A DNA stretch of 43,317 nucleotides from a virus, in IMG/VR virus record IMGVR_UViG_3300021057_000018, positions 1-43,317 of that record. One strand, 5' to 3'. The notes under the pieces are model-generated. The model did not search any database and was not told the origin of the DNA. It saw only the letters and a list, made by a program, of their open reading frames with translations. This document shows positions 29,132 through 37,417 of the stretch, piece after piece (within the stretch, counting starts at the first letter, position 1; every line of letters starts with the position of its first letter). The translations under genes and the position numbers were made by a program.

Positions 29132-29647
29132 ATGGCTGTTGGCCTCCCACCGCCGTATCCGGATGCGCCGATTGGCGCGGTCGAACCGAACGAGCTGCCT
29201 GGGAAACCGCCGGTGATTCGCTTGAATGGGCGCTGGGGCATCTACTTCCGCGATCAGCGGCAGTACTTGGCGCAGTTGCCGGTGAGTGTGACGCCCTCGA
29301 TCGCACGCGTGGCGGATCAGAACGCGACGATTGGCACCACGACGCTGTTTACGCCGACGCAATCAGGCTTCTATGCCTTTGAGTACTACCTGGCGATTCG
29401 GACGGCGGCGGGCGTGAGTTCGTCGGCGCAAGTGACGCTCGGGTGGACGGATAGCGGCGCGAAAACGACCGTGTTTGCCGCCATCACGGGCAATACGACG
29501 GGGACCACGGGCTGGGGGCGGTATGCGTTCTACGCGGAGGCGGGCGCACCGATCACGTATGCGGTGGCGTATCTGAGCAATCCGGCGGCGGCGATGCGCT
29601 TTGACGTGTATCCGATGGTATCTGCGGTAGCGACGGTGGCGAGCTAA
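29132..29647 (+). CDS. Tail-associated beta-sandwich protein
   Basis: 171 aa. The first 50 residues are Pro-rich (AVGLPPPYPDAPIGAVEPNE). The remainder is a beta-sandwich: YLAQLPVSVTPSIARVADQN, LFTPTQSGFYAFEYYLAIRT, SSAQVTLGWTDSGAKTTVFA. The phrase GFYAFEYYLAIRTA...WTDSG is common in distal tail proteins of metagenomic podoviruses. It may replace the needle or form part of the tail hub. Confidence 0.65.
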   Translation: MAVGLPPPYPDAPIGAVEPNELPGKPPVIRLNGRWGIYFRDQRQYLAQLPVSVTPSIARVADQNATIGTTTLFTPTQSGFYAFEYYLAIRTAAGVSSSAQVTLGWTDSGAKTTVFAAITGNTTGTTGWGRYAFYAEAGAPITYAVAYLSNPAAAMRFDVYPMVSAVATVAS

Positions 29648-30393
29648 TGGCGATGACCCCGGACGATTACTACACGCTCAATCAGGCGAACGCAAAAGCC
29701 AATCCGATCGCGCCTGTGCGACGGCCGACGATGGACGAGTTCCGCGCCAACAACCGCCGTGTGTATGGGTGGGACGGCACGTTTAAGGACGCGGAGCGGT
29801 GGGCGGCGGCGGATAACAAGCGGCAAATCTGGCTCAAGGGCGTGCTGCCGGCCGCGATCTTTGCGACTGGGGGAGCAGCGAGCGGCGCGCTGATGGCAGG
29901 TGGTGCGGCGGGTGGAGCCGGTGCGGCCGGCGCTGGAGCGGGCGCTGGTGCCAGCGCAGGCGCGGCAGCTGGAAGTGCCGGCGCAGGCGCAGCGGGAGCA
30001 GGAGCGGCAGGGACAGCAGGAGGCGGGATGACGTTCGGCAATCTTCTCAAGCTCGGTGAGTTGGGTGTGGGGCTCGGCACCAACATCTACAACAACCGCC
30101 AGAACAATCGGGCGATGCAAAACGACGCCACGATGCGACAAAACGAGTTCGCGCAGCAGATGCAACTCGTCCAACAGCAGAACGCGTTGGCGGAGCAGCG
30201 GTATCAGGCCGAGCAAGCGCAGCGCGCGCAAGAGTTCGCCATGTTGCAAGAGGATCGCCAGCGCCGGATCGCGGAAGAGAACCGCGTGCGGGCCTTGGAT
30301 GAGGCGCGAGAGCAGCGGCGGGCACCGTATCGCCAACTGTCGAATGACGCATTGCTGCGGATGCGCGATCTCCTGCGCTTGGGAGGGCGGTAA
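29647..30393 (+). CDS. Ejection protein with Gly/Ala hydrophobic segment
   Basis: 248 aa. After a polar head, residues about 60-130 are a very Ala/Gly-rich hydrophobic stretch (AIFATGGAASGALMAGGAAG and on), then an amphipathic coiled coil (QQMQLVQQQNALAEQRYQAE, RQRRIAEENRVRALDEARE). This composition is that of small internal ejection proteins that insert in the host membrane to extend the short tail during DNA delivery. First of four consecutive ejection-like genes. Confidence 0.7.
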   Translation: MAMTPDDYYTLNQANAKANPIAPVRRPTMDEFRANNRRVYGWDGTFKDAERWAAADNKRQIWLKGVLPAAIFATGGAASGALMAGGAAGGAGAAGAGAGAGASAGAAAGSAGAGAAGAGAAGTAGGGMTFGNLLKLGELGVGLGTNIYNNRQNNRAMQNDATMRQNEFAQQMQLVQQQNALAEQRYQAEQAQRAQEFAMLQEDRQRRIAEENRVRALDEAREQRRAPYRQLSNDALLRMRDLLRLGGR

Positions 30394-31307
30394 TGTCACG
30401 CGAACGCGATTACACCAACGACTACGAGGCATGGCTGGCCGCGGGCGGCGATCCTGATCAGGGACAGCCGGAACCGCCGCAGGGCGTGCTTGCGCCGCCG
30501 GGGCCGACGCCGGCCACGCCCACCGCGGCGACCACGACGCCCACGTCGTCGACGACGACCAAGCCGCCGTATGACCCCACGAAAGACCCGAACAAGCCGC
30601 CGGCCCCGTTTCCGGGGTACGAGTGGTACTGGACCGATACCGATGGATGGCGCGCGCGGCCGATCAACACGACGCCAATAACAGGCGGTCCGACGCCCAC
30701 CGGTTCGCCGTCGTCCTCGTTCAGTTTCGAGGGCGGTGGCTGGCCCGAGTACAACGCGCCTGACTTCGTTGATCCTGGCATCTTTGATCCTGGGCCGTCG
30801 TTCTCGTTCCCGGACTTCACGTACGAAAAGTTTGTCGGCCCGCAGCCGGATCAGATCCAGAACGATCCCTCGTTTCAGTGGCGCATGGACCAAGGCCGCA
30901 AGGCGCTCGAAGCCTCTGCGGCGGGCCGAGGTACGTTGCGTTCAGGCGGCACGCTGAAGGATGTCCTGAAGTACGGCCAGAACTTCGCGTCACAGGAATA
31001 CGGGAACATCTGGAACCGTGCCCTGACAGAGTACGACACCAACCGCGACAACGCGTTCGGCTCATGGAATGCGAACCGTGGCAAGTCGTTCGATGAGTGG
31101 AACAGCGGCTATACCGGCCGCAAGGACGCCTATTCGTTCGGAGCGAACCGGGCCAACAGCCTGAACGACTTCAATCTGAACAACTCCCAGTTCGATTACA
31201 GCGGGCGAACGCGCAACATGGAGTTTGATCGGCAGAAAGCGTTCGACAAATGGCTGGCTGAGGGGAACTGGCTGTCTGACCTGTCTGTGGCTGGGCTGAA
31301 TAGCTAA
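30393..31307 (+). CDS. Putative ejection/internal virion protein, Pro/Thr-rich
   Basis: 304 aa. The first 100 residues are Pro/Thr-rich and disordered (TPTSSTTTKPPYDPTKDPNK...). A Phe/Tyr/Asp-rich segment and a long Asn/Arg helical repeat follow (NRALTEYDTNRDNAFGSWNA, NRGKSFDEWNSGYTGRKDAY, NRANSLNDFNLNN). The same N/R-D-F helical pattern is common in internal head proteins of podoviruses without strong sequence relatives. Confidence 0.6.
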   Translation: MSRERDYTNDYEAWLAAGGDPDQGQPEPPQGVLAPPGPTPATPTAATTTPTSSTTTKPPYDPTKDPNKPPAPFPGYEWYWTDTDGWRARPINTTPITGGPTPTGSPSSSFSFEGGGWPEYNAPDFVDPGIFDPGPSFSFPDFTYEKFVGPQPDQIQNDPSFQWRMDQGRKALEASAAGRGTLRSGGTLKDVLKYGQNFASQEYGNIWNRALTEYDTNRDNAFGSWNANRGKSFDEWNSGYTGRKDAYSFGANRANSLNDFNLNNSQFDYSGRTRNMEFDRQKAFDKWLAEGNWLSDLSVAGLNS

Positions 31308-32668
31308 TGGCTGAGTACATCCGATCACCCTACGTGCCGGATCAGCAATCGTTGCTGGACCTGATGCGCATGGCGGCGCAGGATCGCTCGCGGAGTGACC
31401 TGCAACGGGCGCAGCTCCGTTCACAGGGTGTGATGAACATCGGGGAGTTGATCGCGGGCACGTTGGCGAGCTTCCGGCAGGATCGAGAGCGGCAAGAGGC
31501 CGGCCGCGTAGCACAGCAGCGACAGGAGCAGGAGGACGCGTTTAAGCGCCGCGATCAGCAGTTGCGCGAAGCCGATCTGCTGGCGCGAATCGGAGAGCGC
31601 GAGCAGGCCACGGCGCGACAGCGTGAGATCGATCAGCGTCAGGCCACGATGGACGCGCAAAAGGCCGGTGATACCCGCGCCAAGGCGATCGGCTACGGCC
31701 CGATGGCGGAAATGGATGTCGATACCGTGATGCAGTCGCCGGAACGCGCGGGCGACGTGCGGTACGCCTTTGGTCCGGGCACAGCAGATGGTCCGGAGTT
31801 GATGCCGACACGCGAACAGCGGCGCGGGATTGAGACCGAGAACGCGATTAAGCAGATGGGCGGGACGATTGGCCCCAACGGGCAAGTCGTGATGCCGCCG
31901 AAGCCGGAGCGGGAACCGAATCCGACCGAAGCCTCACTCGCGATGTTGGCGGCCAAGGGAGACAAGGGCGCGGAGCGTGCCCTACAGATTATTCGGAGCC
32001 TGCGGCAGACGGATCGCGCTCCTGATGCACTGGTGCCAGTGGTTGGCCCCGATGGTAAGACTCGGTACGGCACGCGTACGGAAGCGCGGGGGCAACTGGT
32101 GCCCAGTTCTCAGCAGAAACCGGCCACCGGCCTCGAGAAGCGGGCGCTGAACTTCTTTAACCGCGCACAGCAGGCCGATACCGACCTCGAGACGATGGAG
32201 GAAGAGATTCAGAAGATGAATCTCGGTGGGCAGACATGGATGAGCGTCATGCCCAACTTCCTCCAGTCCGGGCTCGGCCAGCGATACACCCAAGCGCAGC
32301 GGGCATTCACGGAAGCGCGTCTCCGTAAGGACTCAGGCGCGGCCATTCCCGAAAACGAGTTTGAGAGTGACCGTAAGACGTACTTCGTGCAGCCAGGCGA
32401 TGATCTCGAGACGCAGGAACAGAAACGACGAGCCCGCGCCACGATGCTCGCGTCATTGGGCTTTGAGTCTGGTCAGGCGCTCGGTGAGTTCCTTGGCGAT
32501 TCAGAAGAAGCCTCAAAGCTCGTTCAGGGCTACCGCGAACGCTCACAACGGAAGGCGGCGGATACGGGACTGCTGGTGACGATGGTTGCCCCGGACGGTA
32601 CCGTGAAGAACGTACCGCCCGATCAAGTGAAGCACTTCGAAAGCCTTGGCGCGAAGGTGAAGAAGTAG
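31307..32668 (+). CDS. Putative ejection protein, helical
   Basis: 453 aa, largely helical, with a heptad region at about residues 45-120 (ERQEAGRVAQQRQEQEDAFK, DLLARIGEREQATARQREI). The later part contains a conserved-looking segment (GLEKRALNFFNRAQQADTDL, LPNFLQSGLGQRYTQAQRAF) that I recognise from internal virion proteins of metagenomic podoviruses and relatives, function unknown. Likely packaged beneath the portal. Confidence 0.65.
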   Translation: MAEYIRSPYVPDQQSLLDLMRMAAQDRSRSDLQRAQLRSQGVMNIGELIAGTLASFRQDRERQEAGRVAQQRQEQEDAFKRRDQQLREADLLARIGEREQATARQREIDQRQATMDAQKAGDTRAKAIGYGPMAEMDVDTVMQSPERAGDVRYAFGPGTADGPELMPTREQRRGIETENAIKQMGGTIGPNGQVVMPPKPEREPNPTEASLAMLAAKGDKGAERALQIIRSLRQTDRAPDALVPVVGPDGKTRYGTRTEARGQLVPSSQQKPATGLEKRALNFFNRAQQADTDLETMEEEIQKMNLGGQTWMSVMPNFLQSGLGQRYTQAQRAFTEARLRKDSGAAIPENEFESDRKTYFVQPGDDLETQEQKRRARATMLASLGFESGQALGEFLGDSEEASKLVQGYRERSQRKAADTGLLVTMVAPDGTVKNVPPDQVKHFESLGAKVKK

Positions 32669-34132
32669 ATGCCGCAAGACTGGTTCAGCGCGAACGCCCC
32701 GAAGCCAAAGAGGGACGAGAAGGCTGAAAAGCCGAGTGGGGATTGGTTCGCCGCGAATGCGCCGAAGGCGGACATCGCTCCGCCGAAGCACCCGCACGCC
32801 CGCGTAGGAAACGCGGTGATTGATGCCGTCAAGGGCGCGTTGACCGGGCCGGTATCCACGATGTTCCACGGTGGTGACCTGATTCGGCGCGGGCTTGGCA
32901 TGGAGCGGGTGATCGATCGGCCTGAAGTGAAAGCCGCCATGACGCCTCCGGATAGCGCGGCTGGTAAAGCGGGCTTCATGCTGGAACAGGCGGCAGAGTT
33001 CGGCGTCCCGCTCGCCAAGATCGCCCGCGTCACGAAGGGGATGCCGATCCTCCAGCGGATGGCTGGGGAAGCAGCGGCGAGTGCGGGCGTGGCAGGCATC
33101 CAATCGGGCGGCGATCCAACCTCTATGACCGTTGGCGCGGCGGCGGGTGCCGTGTTGCCGTTTGCAGCGAAAGGCATGGGCGCGGTGGCGAATCGCGTCA
33201 AACAAGCGGCGGCCGGCGCACAAGAGGGCGGTGTCACTGGTGCGCTCGCGGGCGCGGTGCGGAATGTCGCCCCGCCCTCGTCTAAGGCGATGCTCGTCCA
33301 AGGGCTCAAGCCGCGAGCGACACAGCGCGGTTTTGAGAAGTCGCTGGATACCGGCATTGCTGATCTCGCGGCTACGGCACAGGAAACCGGCAAGGCGATC
33401 AACGGCATTGATGATCTGATCGAAACCATTGGCGCGGCGAAGAAGCGCGTCCGTGCGGAATACGACGCCTACGCGGGGCCGATGCGTGAGCGCGGTTCAT
33501 TAGTAGACGGTAACGCCGTTGCCGACCTGATGGAGAAAAGCATCCCGTCCAAGGTGAAGTTGGAAGCGCCGGAAGTCGCCAAGCGCCTCATGGAGCGCGC
33601 CCAGACCTATCGACGCACGTTCCCGCTTGAGGAAGCGGAATTACTGATGAAGGAAACCAACGCGGAGTTGGATTCGTTCTACGGCAAGTATCCAATGGCG
33701 CAGCGTAAGGCGCTGCTAAGCGACCCAGAAGCCGCATTGCTCGATGCACAGGGGAAGGCGTGGCGTGACGCCATCTACAAGACCATCGACAGCGACACGC
33801 AAGGCGCATCCGCGAGAGCGATCAATCGTAGGTACGGGGCATTGCTCGACATCGAAGATGCGGCCGTACGACGCGCCAACGTGGCGAAGCGTCAACAGCC
33901 GGAAAGTCTCTCTGAACAGATCGGTAATGTCCGCGCAGCGGCGGATATGGCGAAGGGTGCCTACAAGATCGCGCAGGGCGATCTTAGCGGCGCGGCGGAT
34001 ATAGCGGCGGGGCGTGCGGGTCGAGAGATGGCGAAGTATCTGAAGGAGCAGCAGACGACGGATGCCCTGATTCGCCGGGCGTTCGCGAATGTTGGTAGCG
34101 GTAAAACAGTGCCACGGCAAGGAGCCCGATGA
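32669..34132 (+). CDS. Large putative ejection protein
   Basis: 487 aa. It opens with two copies of a short motif (DWFSANAPK, DWFAANAPK). A moderately hydrophobic Gly/Ala region (about 70-190: AASAGVAGIQSGGDPTSMTV, GAAAGAVLPFAAKGMGAVAN) precedes a long helical C-terminal half (KKRVRAEYDAYAGPMRERGS, MERAQTYRRTFPLEEAELLM). Fits a third ejection protein that crosses the envelope. The stop overlaps the next ORF by ATGA; immediately downstream is the minus-strand nuclease gene, so it closes the ejection cluster. Confidence 0.7.
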   Translation: MPQDWFSANAPKPKRDEKAEKPSGDWFAANAPKADIAPPKHPHARVGNAVIDAVKGALTGPVSTMFHGGDLIRRGLGMERVIDRPEVKAAMTPPDSAAGKAGFMLEQAAEFGVPLAKIARVTKGMPILQRMAGEAAASAGVAGIQSGGDPTSMTVGAAAGAVLPFAAKGMGAVANRVKQAAAGAQEGGVTGALAGAVRNVAPPSSKAMLVQGLKPRATQRGFEKSLDTGIADLAATAQETGKAINGIDDLIETIGAAKKRVRAEYDAYAGPMRERGSLVDGNAVADLMEKSIPSKVKLEAPEVAKRLMERAQTYRRTFPLEEAELLMKETNAELDSFYGKYPMAQRKALLSDPEAALLDAQGKAWRDAIYKTIDSDTQGASARAINRRYGALLDIEDAAVRRANVAKRQQPESLSEQIGNVRAAADMAKGAYKIAQGDLSGAADIAAGRAGREMAKYLKEQQTTDALIRRAFANVGSGKTVPRQGAR

Positions 34133-34236
34133 CCATCCTCCAGCCCATGCGCTCAATCGACAACGCGAGCCAGAGCACTCCTATAAACGCGGCGGCGATG
34201 GCGACCAGCCAGAGCGGCATGAACGGAGCATTGTAG
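34129..34236 (+). CDS. Small ORF, ATGA-coupled
   Basis: 35 aa (MTILQPMRSIDNASQSTPIN...), with GGAG before the start. The opposite strand at 33984-34220 also reads as an open frame with a hydrophobic front (MPLWLVAIAAAFIGVLWLAL), which would be a small membrane protein downstream of the nuclease gene on the minus strand. I cannot decide between them by eye; the + strand ORF is favoured by its overlap and ribosome binding site. Confidence 0.35.
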   Translation: MTILQPMRSIDNASQSTPINAAAMATSQSGMNGAL

Positions 34237-34255
34237 CACTGTGGCGACCTATACC

Positions 34256-34876
34256 TTACGCCACCCTACGACGATCCTTTTTCATTGGGGTCGTCGCGGC
34301 TTTCTCAAGTGGCCATCCGGAGCGAACTCTTCGATGAAAAGAGGCTTTGGAGATCCCATTGGAGCGAGCTACGAGATGGGCCGGAGTGGAATTCAGCAAT
34401 CGGACGCGGCGCGTATTGTTGGCCTGTTCTGTCGCCGTCTCCCATCGAACATTGCCCGGTTCGTAATGGCCGTTGTTATCAATACGGCCGATCGAGTGTG
34501 TTGGGGTAGGCCTTGGTCCCACATGGGCGTAGAAGGCTTCAAAACTGTCGGCCCATTCTTCGCAAATTTTAATACCTCGTCCTCCATAGAGCCGAAAAGA
34601 GGAGTGGTTTGGCCTACCGCAGCGTTTCTTGATAGACGACCAAATCTCATATTCCGCAGATTCGCTCAGTCCGTGTGTGCGGTGTGTTTGGCGTGCGTGT
34701 TCTCTATTAGCGCACCCGCAACTAATCTGCCGGCCGGCCGTCAGGTTGCCAACGAACACAGAGCGAGTCGCGCCGCAGTCGCATCGACAGATGTATTGAT
34801 GCTTCCGCTCGGTATCTTTCTGCAAGACGACAAGACGCCGGAAGCGTTCACCGATCACGATGCGGTGGTAGGCCAT
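34256..34876 (-). CDS. Homing-type HNH/AP2-like endonuclease
   Basis: 206 aa on the opposite strand to all surrounding late genes. N-terminal module: IGERFRRLVVLQKD then YICRCDCG (29-36) and ISCGC (51-55), a zinc ribbon. The central nuclease-like motif is HGLSESAEYEIWSSIKKRCG (69-88) with FRLYGGRGIKICEEW (94-108), then SIGRIDNNGHYEPGNVRWET (128-147) with the His/Asn positions of the phage homing family. The basic C-terminal segment (SFHRRVRSGWPLEKA) looks like an HTH. Inserted between ejection and tail genes, it is a typical free-standing homing endonuclease, and its presence may have disturbed the start of the next tail gene. Confidence 0.85.
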   Translation of the reverse strand: MAYHRIVIGERFRRLVVLQKDTERKHQYICRCDCGATRSVFVGNLTAGRQISCGCANREHARQTHRTHGLSESAEYEIWSSIKKRCGRPNHSSFRLYGGRGIKICEEWADSFEAFYAHVGPRPTPTHSIGRIDNNGHYEPGNVRWETATEQANNTRRVRLLNSTPAHLVARSNGISKASFHRRVRSGWPLEKAATTPMKKDRRRVA

Positions 34877-34905
34877 CTCAAAATTTTACAGCAAGGCGGT
34901 GTGTC

Positions 34906-35598
34906 ATAGCTCTCTTCACTTTACTGCCCTACGCCAAGAGGCAATATTTCGACAATAGTGGCAACCCGCTAGATGGCGGACGTATCTATACGTACGCGGC
35001 GGGAACATCCACACCGCTAAGTCTTTACAAAACCAGCGGTGGCACCTCATGGGGTGCGTATGTTCAGCTGGATAGCGCCGGCCGTCCAGAAAATGGAGAG
35101 ATGTACGGTTCCCCTGGCTCTAGCTACAAGTTCATCGCGCAGACCTCGGCTGGCGTCACCGTCTGGACCCAAGACAACATCGGTGCAGTCCCGACATCCA
35201 CGGTGAATGTGGACATCAGCTTCACGGCGGGTGAGAGCTTGTCGGCGGGAGCGCTGATCTACCTCTCTGATGGATCGGGCGGACTGACGGCTGGAAGTGG
35301 GTACAAAGCCGACGCCGATCTGAATTACGCCTCTGTGACACCGGTCATGGGATTCGTGGTCGATGCCGTGGCGTCTGGGGACACCGGCACAATGCGCACG
35401 GACGGCCAGATTGAGCTGGCCGGGCCGTTGACGCCTGGGGCTATCTATTACGCGTCGGCCACGGCTGGAGCGGTGACCTCGACCGCGCCGACGTTTGCGC
35501 GGCAGGTCGGCCAAGCCCAATCCACCACATTGTTAGCCATCGCCGTCAACCCTCCGCAAAACTCCGTGAGCGTTCTGGAAATTGAGGTATTCACCTAA
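34906..35598 (+). CDS. Tail/fibre protein with non-standard start (ATA?)
   Basis: About 230 aa if read from ATA 34906: (I/M)ALFTLLPYAKRQYFDNSG, NPLDGGRIYTYAAGTSTPLS, the well-known opening of a phage tail protein family in which the normal start is Met. No ATG, GTG or TTG exists in this frame before ATG 35101, which would remove the conserved N-terminus. AAGGCGG (34893-34899) lies six bases before the ATA. The alternatives are a real AUA start, a one-base sequencing error, or a start lost when the neighbouring nuclease gene inserted. The C-terminal part (ETGESLSAG-like beta region, GALIYLSDGSGGLTAG) is beta-rich. Confidence 0.7.
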   Translation: MALFTLLPYAKRQYFDNSGNPLDGGRIYTYAAGTSTPLSLYKTSGGTSWGAYVQLDSAGRPENGEMYGSPGSSYKFIAQTSAGVTVWTQDNIGAVPTSTVNVDISFTAGESLSAGALIYLSDGSGGLTAGSGYKADADLNYASVTPVMGFVVDAVASGDTGTMRTDGQIELAGPLTPGAIYYASATAGAVTSTAPTFARQVGQAQSTTLLAIAVNPPQNSVSVLEIEVFT

Positions 35599-35954
35599 TG
35601 GCAGCGTTCTCAAAGGTTCAATTGTCCGGCGCGACCAACGGACGCCAAATCAAAGTTGTTGCAACGAGTACACCTGGCACGTTGGTGCATACGGCCACAT
35701 CCACGTCAGGCGTGATGGATGAAGTGTGGCTCTACGCGGTGAACTCAGACACCAGCGATCGCAAGCTGACGATTGAGTACGGCGGCGTCACCTCTCCGGA
35801 TGATCTCCTTGAAGTCACGATCCCGGCTGAGTCGGGATTGGTGCTTGTAGTGCCTGGATCGTCGCCGCTGAATGGCGGCGTGGTGGTGCGCGCTTTCGCG
35901 GCCAGCGCCAACGTCGTAATGGTTCAAGGCTACGTCAACAGGATCACCCAGTGA
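35598..35954 (+). CDS. Small tail-associated beta protein
   Basis: 118 aa, overlapping its neighbours by one and four bases. FSKVQLSGATNGRQIKVVAT, TSGVMDEVWLYAVNSDTSDR, KLTIEYGGVTSPDDLLEVTI, VVPGSSPLNGGVVVRAFAA: a complete beta-sandwich pattern found in small tail or capsid decoration proteins of many metagenomic phages. Role unknown. Confidence 0.7.
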   Translation: MAAFSKVQLSGATNGRQIKVVATSTPGTLVHTATSTSGVMDEVWLYAVNSDTSDRKLTIEYGGVTSPDDLLEVTIPAESGLVLVVPGSSPLNGGVVVRAFAASANVVMVQGYVNRITQ

Positions 35955-36565
35955 GCAATCGCTTTGGTCCACGCACGCGTTTCGGTGGCCTGCCGTTTGG
36001 CGGCAGAGTCGCGCAGTGGATGCCTCAGTTCTCGTTAATCAAATCCGTGCAAGCGGGCGCGATCGACCTCAATAACGCGACATCCGCGACGGCCACACTC
36101 AGCCCTGAAGTGAACACGGCGAATACGATGCTCTTCTTTTTGGGCTTCAGCACGGCGCTGAACACGGGCAACACGCCGCAGCAAGGATATTGCGCGCTGG
36201 CGTTGACGAACAGTACAACGGTGACGGCCTCACGAGCCGCGAACCCCGGCGCATCGGCCCAAAACGTGAACTGGGCGGCGCTCGAATTCAAGGCGGGCGT
36301 CATCAAGTCGATCCAGCGCGGCACGATCGTTGTGGATACAGCCACGTCCAATACAGCCGCGATTACTGCAGTGAACACGGCGAAATCACTGGTGCAGTTC
36401 CTTGGGCAAGTGTCCGCGGATACCAACACGGGTACGACGGGGTGGAATCCGACGCAGTTTCAACACACGGTGGCACTCACGAACGCCACGACGGTGACGG
36501 CGGCTCGGGTGACGGCGGGTACGATCAGCTACACCGTGAGTTATCAAGTGGTGGAGTTTTACTAG
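35951..36565 (+). CDS. Tail protein with repeated beta domain
   Basis: 204 aa from GTG 35951 (GTGA overlap). Two copies of a similar domain can be seen: LIKSVQAGAIDLNNATSATA...VNTANTMLFFLGFSTALNTG and VIKSIQRGTIVVDTATSNTA...VNTAKSLVQFLGQVSADTNT. Each has alternating strands and ends with (V/A)LTN(S/A)TTVTA. So it is an internal duplication, common in phage receptor-binding or fibre proteins. The last base is shared with the endolysin start. Confidence 0.75.
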   Translation: MSNRFGPRTRFGGLPFGGRVAQWMPQFSLIKSVQAGAIDLNNATSATATLSPEVNTANTMLFFLGFSTALNTGNTPQQGYCALALTNSTTVTASRAANPGASAQNVNWAALEFKAGVIKSIQRGTIVVDTATSNTAAITAVNTAKSLVQFLGQVSADTNTGTTGWNPTQFQHTVALTNATTVTAARVTAGTISYTVSYQVVEFY

Positions 36566-36936
36566 TGAGCCGCAAGCTTGACGATCTCTCGCCTCGTATG
36601 TTGCCGCTTGCGATGCAACTGATCGCCCGCTGCGTCGAAGCCGGCATCATGGTGTTGATCGTGGACACCTTGCGGACCAAAGAGGAGCAGGCCGCGAACG
36701 TCAAAAAGGGCGTGAGCTGGACGATGCACAGCAAACACCTGACGGGCGATGCGATCGACATTTGCCCCTTCAGTGTTTACGACCTGCATGGTCCCGACAA
36801 GTTGCAATGGGACGGTGGCGATCCGGTGTGGAAGAAGATCGGCGCGATTGGGGAGTCGCTTGGGTTGAAGTGGGGCGTCGTGAAGAACGGTGTCCAGATT
36901 GATCCGGGACACTTTGAGTACAGAGAGAAAACGTGA
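36565..36936 (+). CDS. M15 family peptidase endolysin
   Basis: 123 aa from GTG 36565 (TAGTG overlap); upstream codons in this frame are an artefact of the preceding gene. It has the T5-like L-alanyl-D-glutamate peptidase set: LIVDTLRTKEEQAANVKKG (31-49), SKHLTGDAIDI (56-66, His58 and Asp65 as zinc ligands) and IDPGHFEY (112-119, His116 as third ligand and preceding catalytic region). It cleaves peptidoglycan stem peptides to lyse the host at the end of infection. No signal peptide, so a holin-like pore is needed for access. Confidence 0.9.
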   Translation: MSRKLDDLSPRMLPLAMQLIARCVEAGIMVLIVDTLRTKEEQAANVKKGVSWTMHSKHLTGDAIDICPFSVYDLHGPDKLQWDGGDPVWKKIGAIGESLGLKWGVVKNGVQIDPGHFEYREKT

Positions 36937-36938
36937 GT

Positions 36939-37070
36939 ATGGCCGTCTATCTAAGAAGGAGCGGGACCGCGCACGACCGCGAATCGCACGCGGCCCCTAG
37001 TGACCATGAGCAACGACACTGCCCATGCCCACCACCGGGCATTATCGGACGGCGATCATGCCAGCTGTAG
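36939..37070 (+). CDS. Possible small ORF
   Basis: 43 aa from ATG 36939, right after the endolysin stop, overlapping the start of the membrane-protein gene in another frame. Arg/His/Pro-rich (MAVYLRRSGTAHDRESHAAP). An alternative overlapping ORF starts at ATG 37007. Neither is well supported; the 88-base gap 36937-37024 may simply be non-coding. Confidence 0.25.
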   Translation: MAVYLRRSGTAHDRESHAAPSDHEQRHCPCPPPGIIGRRSCQL

Positions 37071-37417
37071 AGGCGATGGCATGGCCCGCACAGGATGCCC
37101 CAGACGTGAGCCCTCCCGCTAAATCGACGGATGCCACCACCCTCACCCTGCCCGTCTCATGGGTCTGGGTGATCGTCGTCGCCGTCGTGACGTTCGCCCT
37201 CAATCAAGCCTACACCCTGAATAGCGTCCGCTCCGATGTTCGCTCGATGGCGGACAAGTTTGAAGCGCGCGAGCAGGCGGCGAAGCAGATCGACGACCTG
37301 AATCAGAAGTACCTTGAGCAGCGATTCGCTGCCCTCGAAGCGAAGATCGAAACCGCAGGCCTGCGCAATGCGGCGATGGCCTTGCAGCGCGAAGTCGATA
37401 AGAAGGGGAAACCGTAA
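37025..37417 (+). CDS. Membrane protein with C-terminal coiled coil (holin/spanin-like)
   Basis: 130 aa if it begins at ATG 37025; ATG 37058 and 37076 are also possible. One transmembrane helix (residues about 44-63, TLPVSWVWVIVVAVVTFALN) is followed by a long coiled coil (VRSDVRSMADKFEAREQAAK, LNQKYLEQRFAALEAKIETA). An N-terminal anchor plus helical domain resembles an inner-membrane spanin or a single-helix holin. It directly follows the endolysin, which supports a lysis role. Confidence 0.6.
   Translation: MPTTGHYRTAIMPAVEAMAWPAQDAPDVSPPAKSTDATTLTLPVSWVWVIVVAVVTFALNQAYTLNSVRSDVRSMADKFEAREQAAKQIDDLNQKYLEQRFAALEAKIETAGLRNAAMALQREVDKKGKP

Noticed and set aside
29860-30030. Gly/Ala-rich tract that could be an assembly artefact
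   Set aside because: It is not an exact repeat, stays in frame, and fits known hydrophobic segments of ejection proteins.
33984-34220. Minus-strand membrane protein (MPLWLVAIAAAFIGVLWLAL...)
   Set aside because: Hydrophobic front is attractive, but most of the frame overlaps the end of a well-supported ejection gene and lacks a ribosome binding site. Kept only as an alternative.
34241-34909. + strand frame over the nuclease gene
   Set aside because: The minus-strand frame has clear zinc-ribbon and nuclease motifs; the + frame has none and a poor amino-acid composition.
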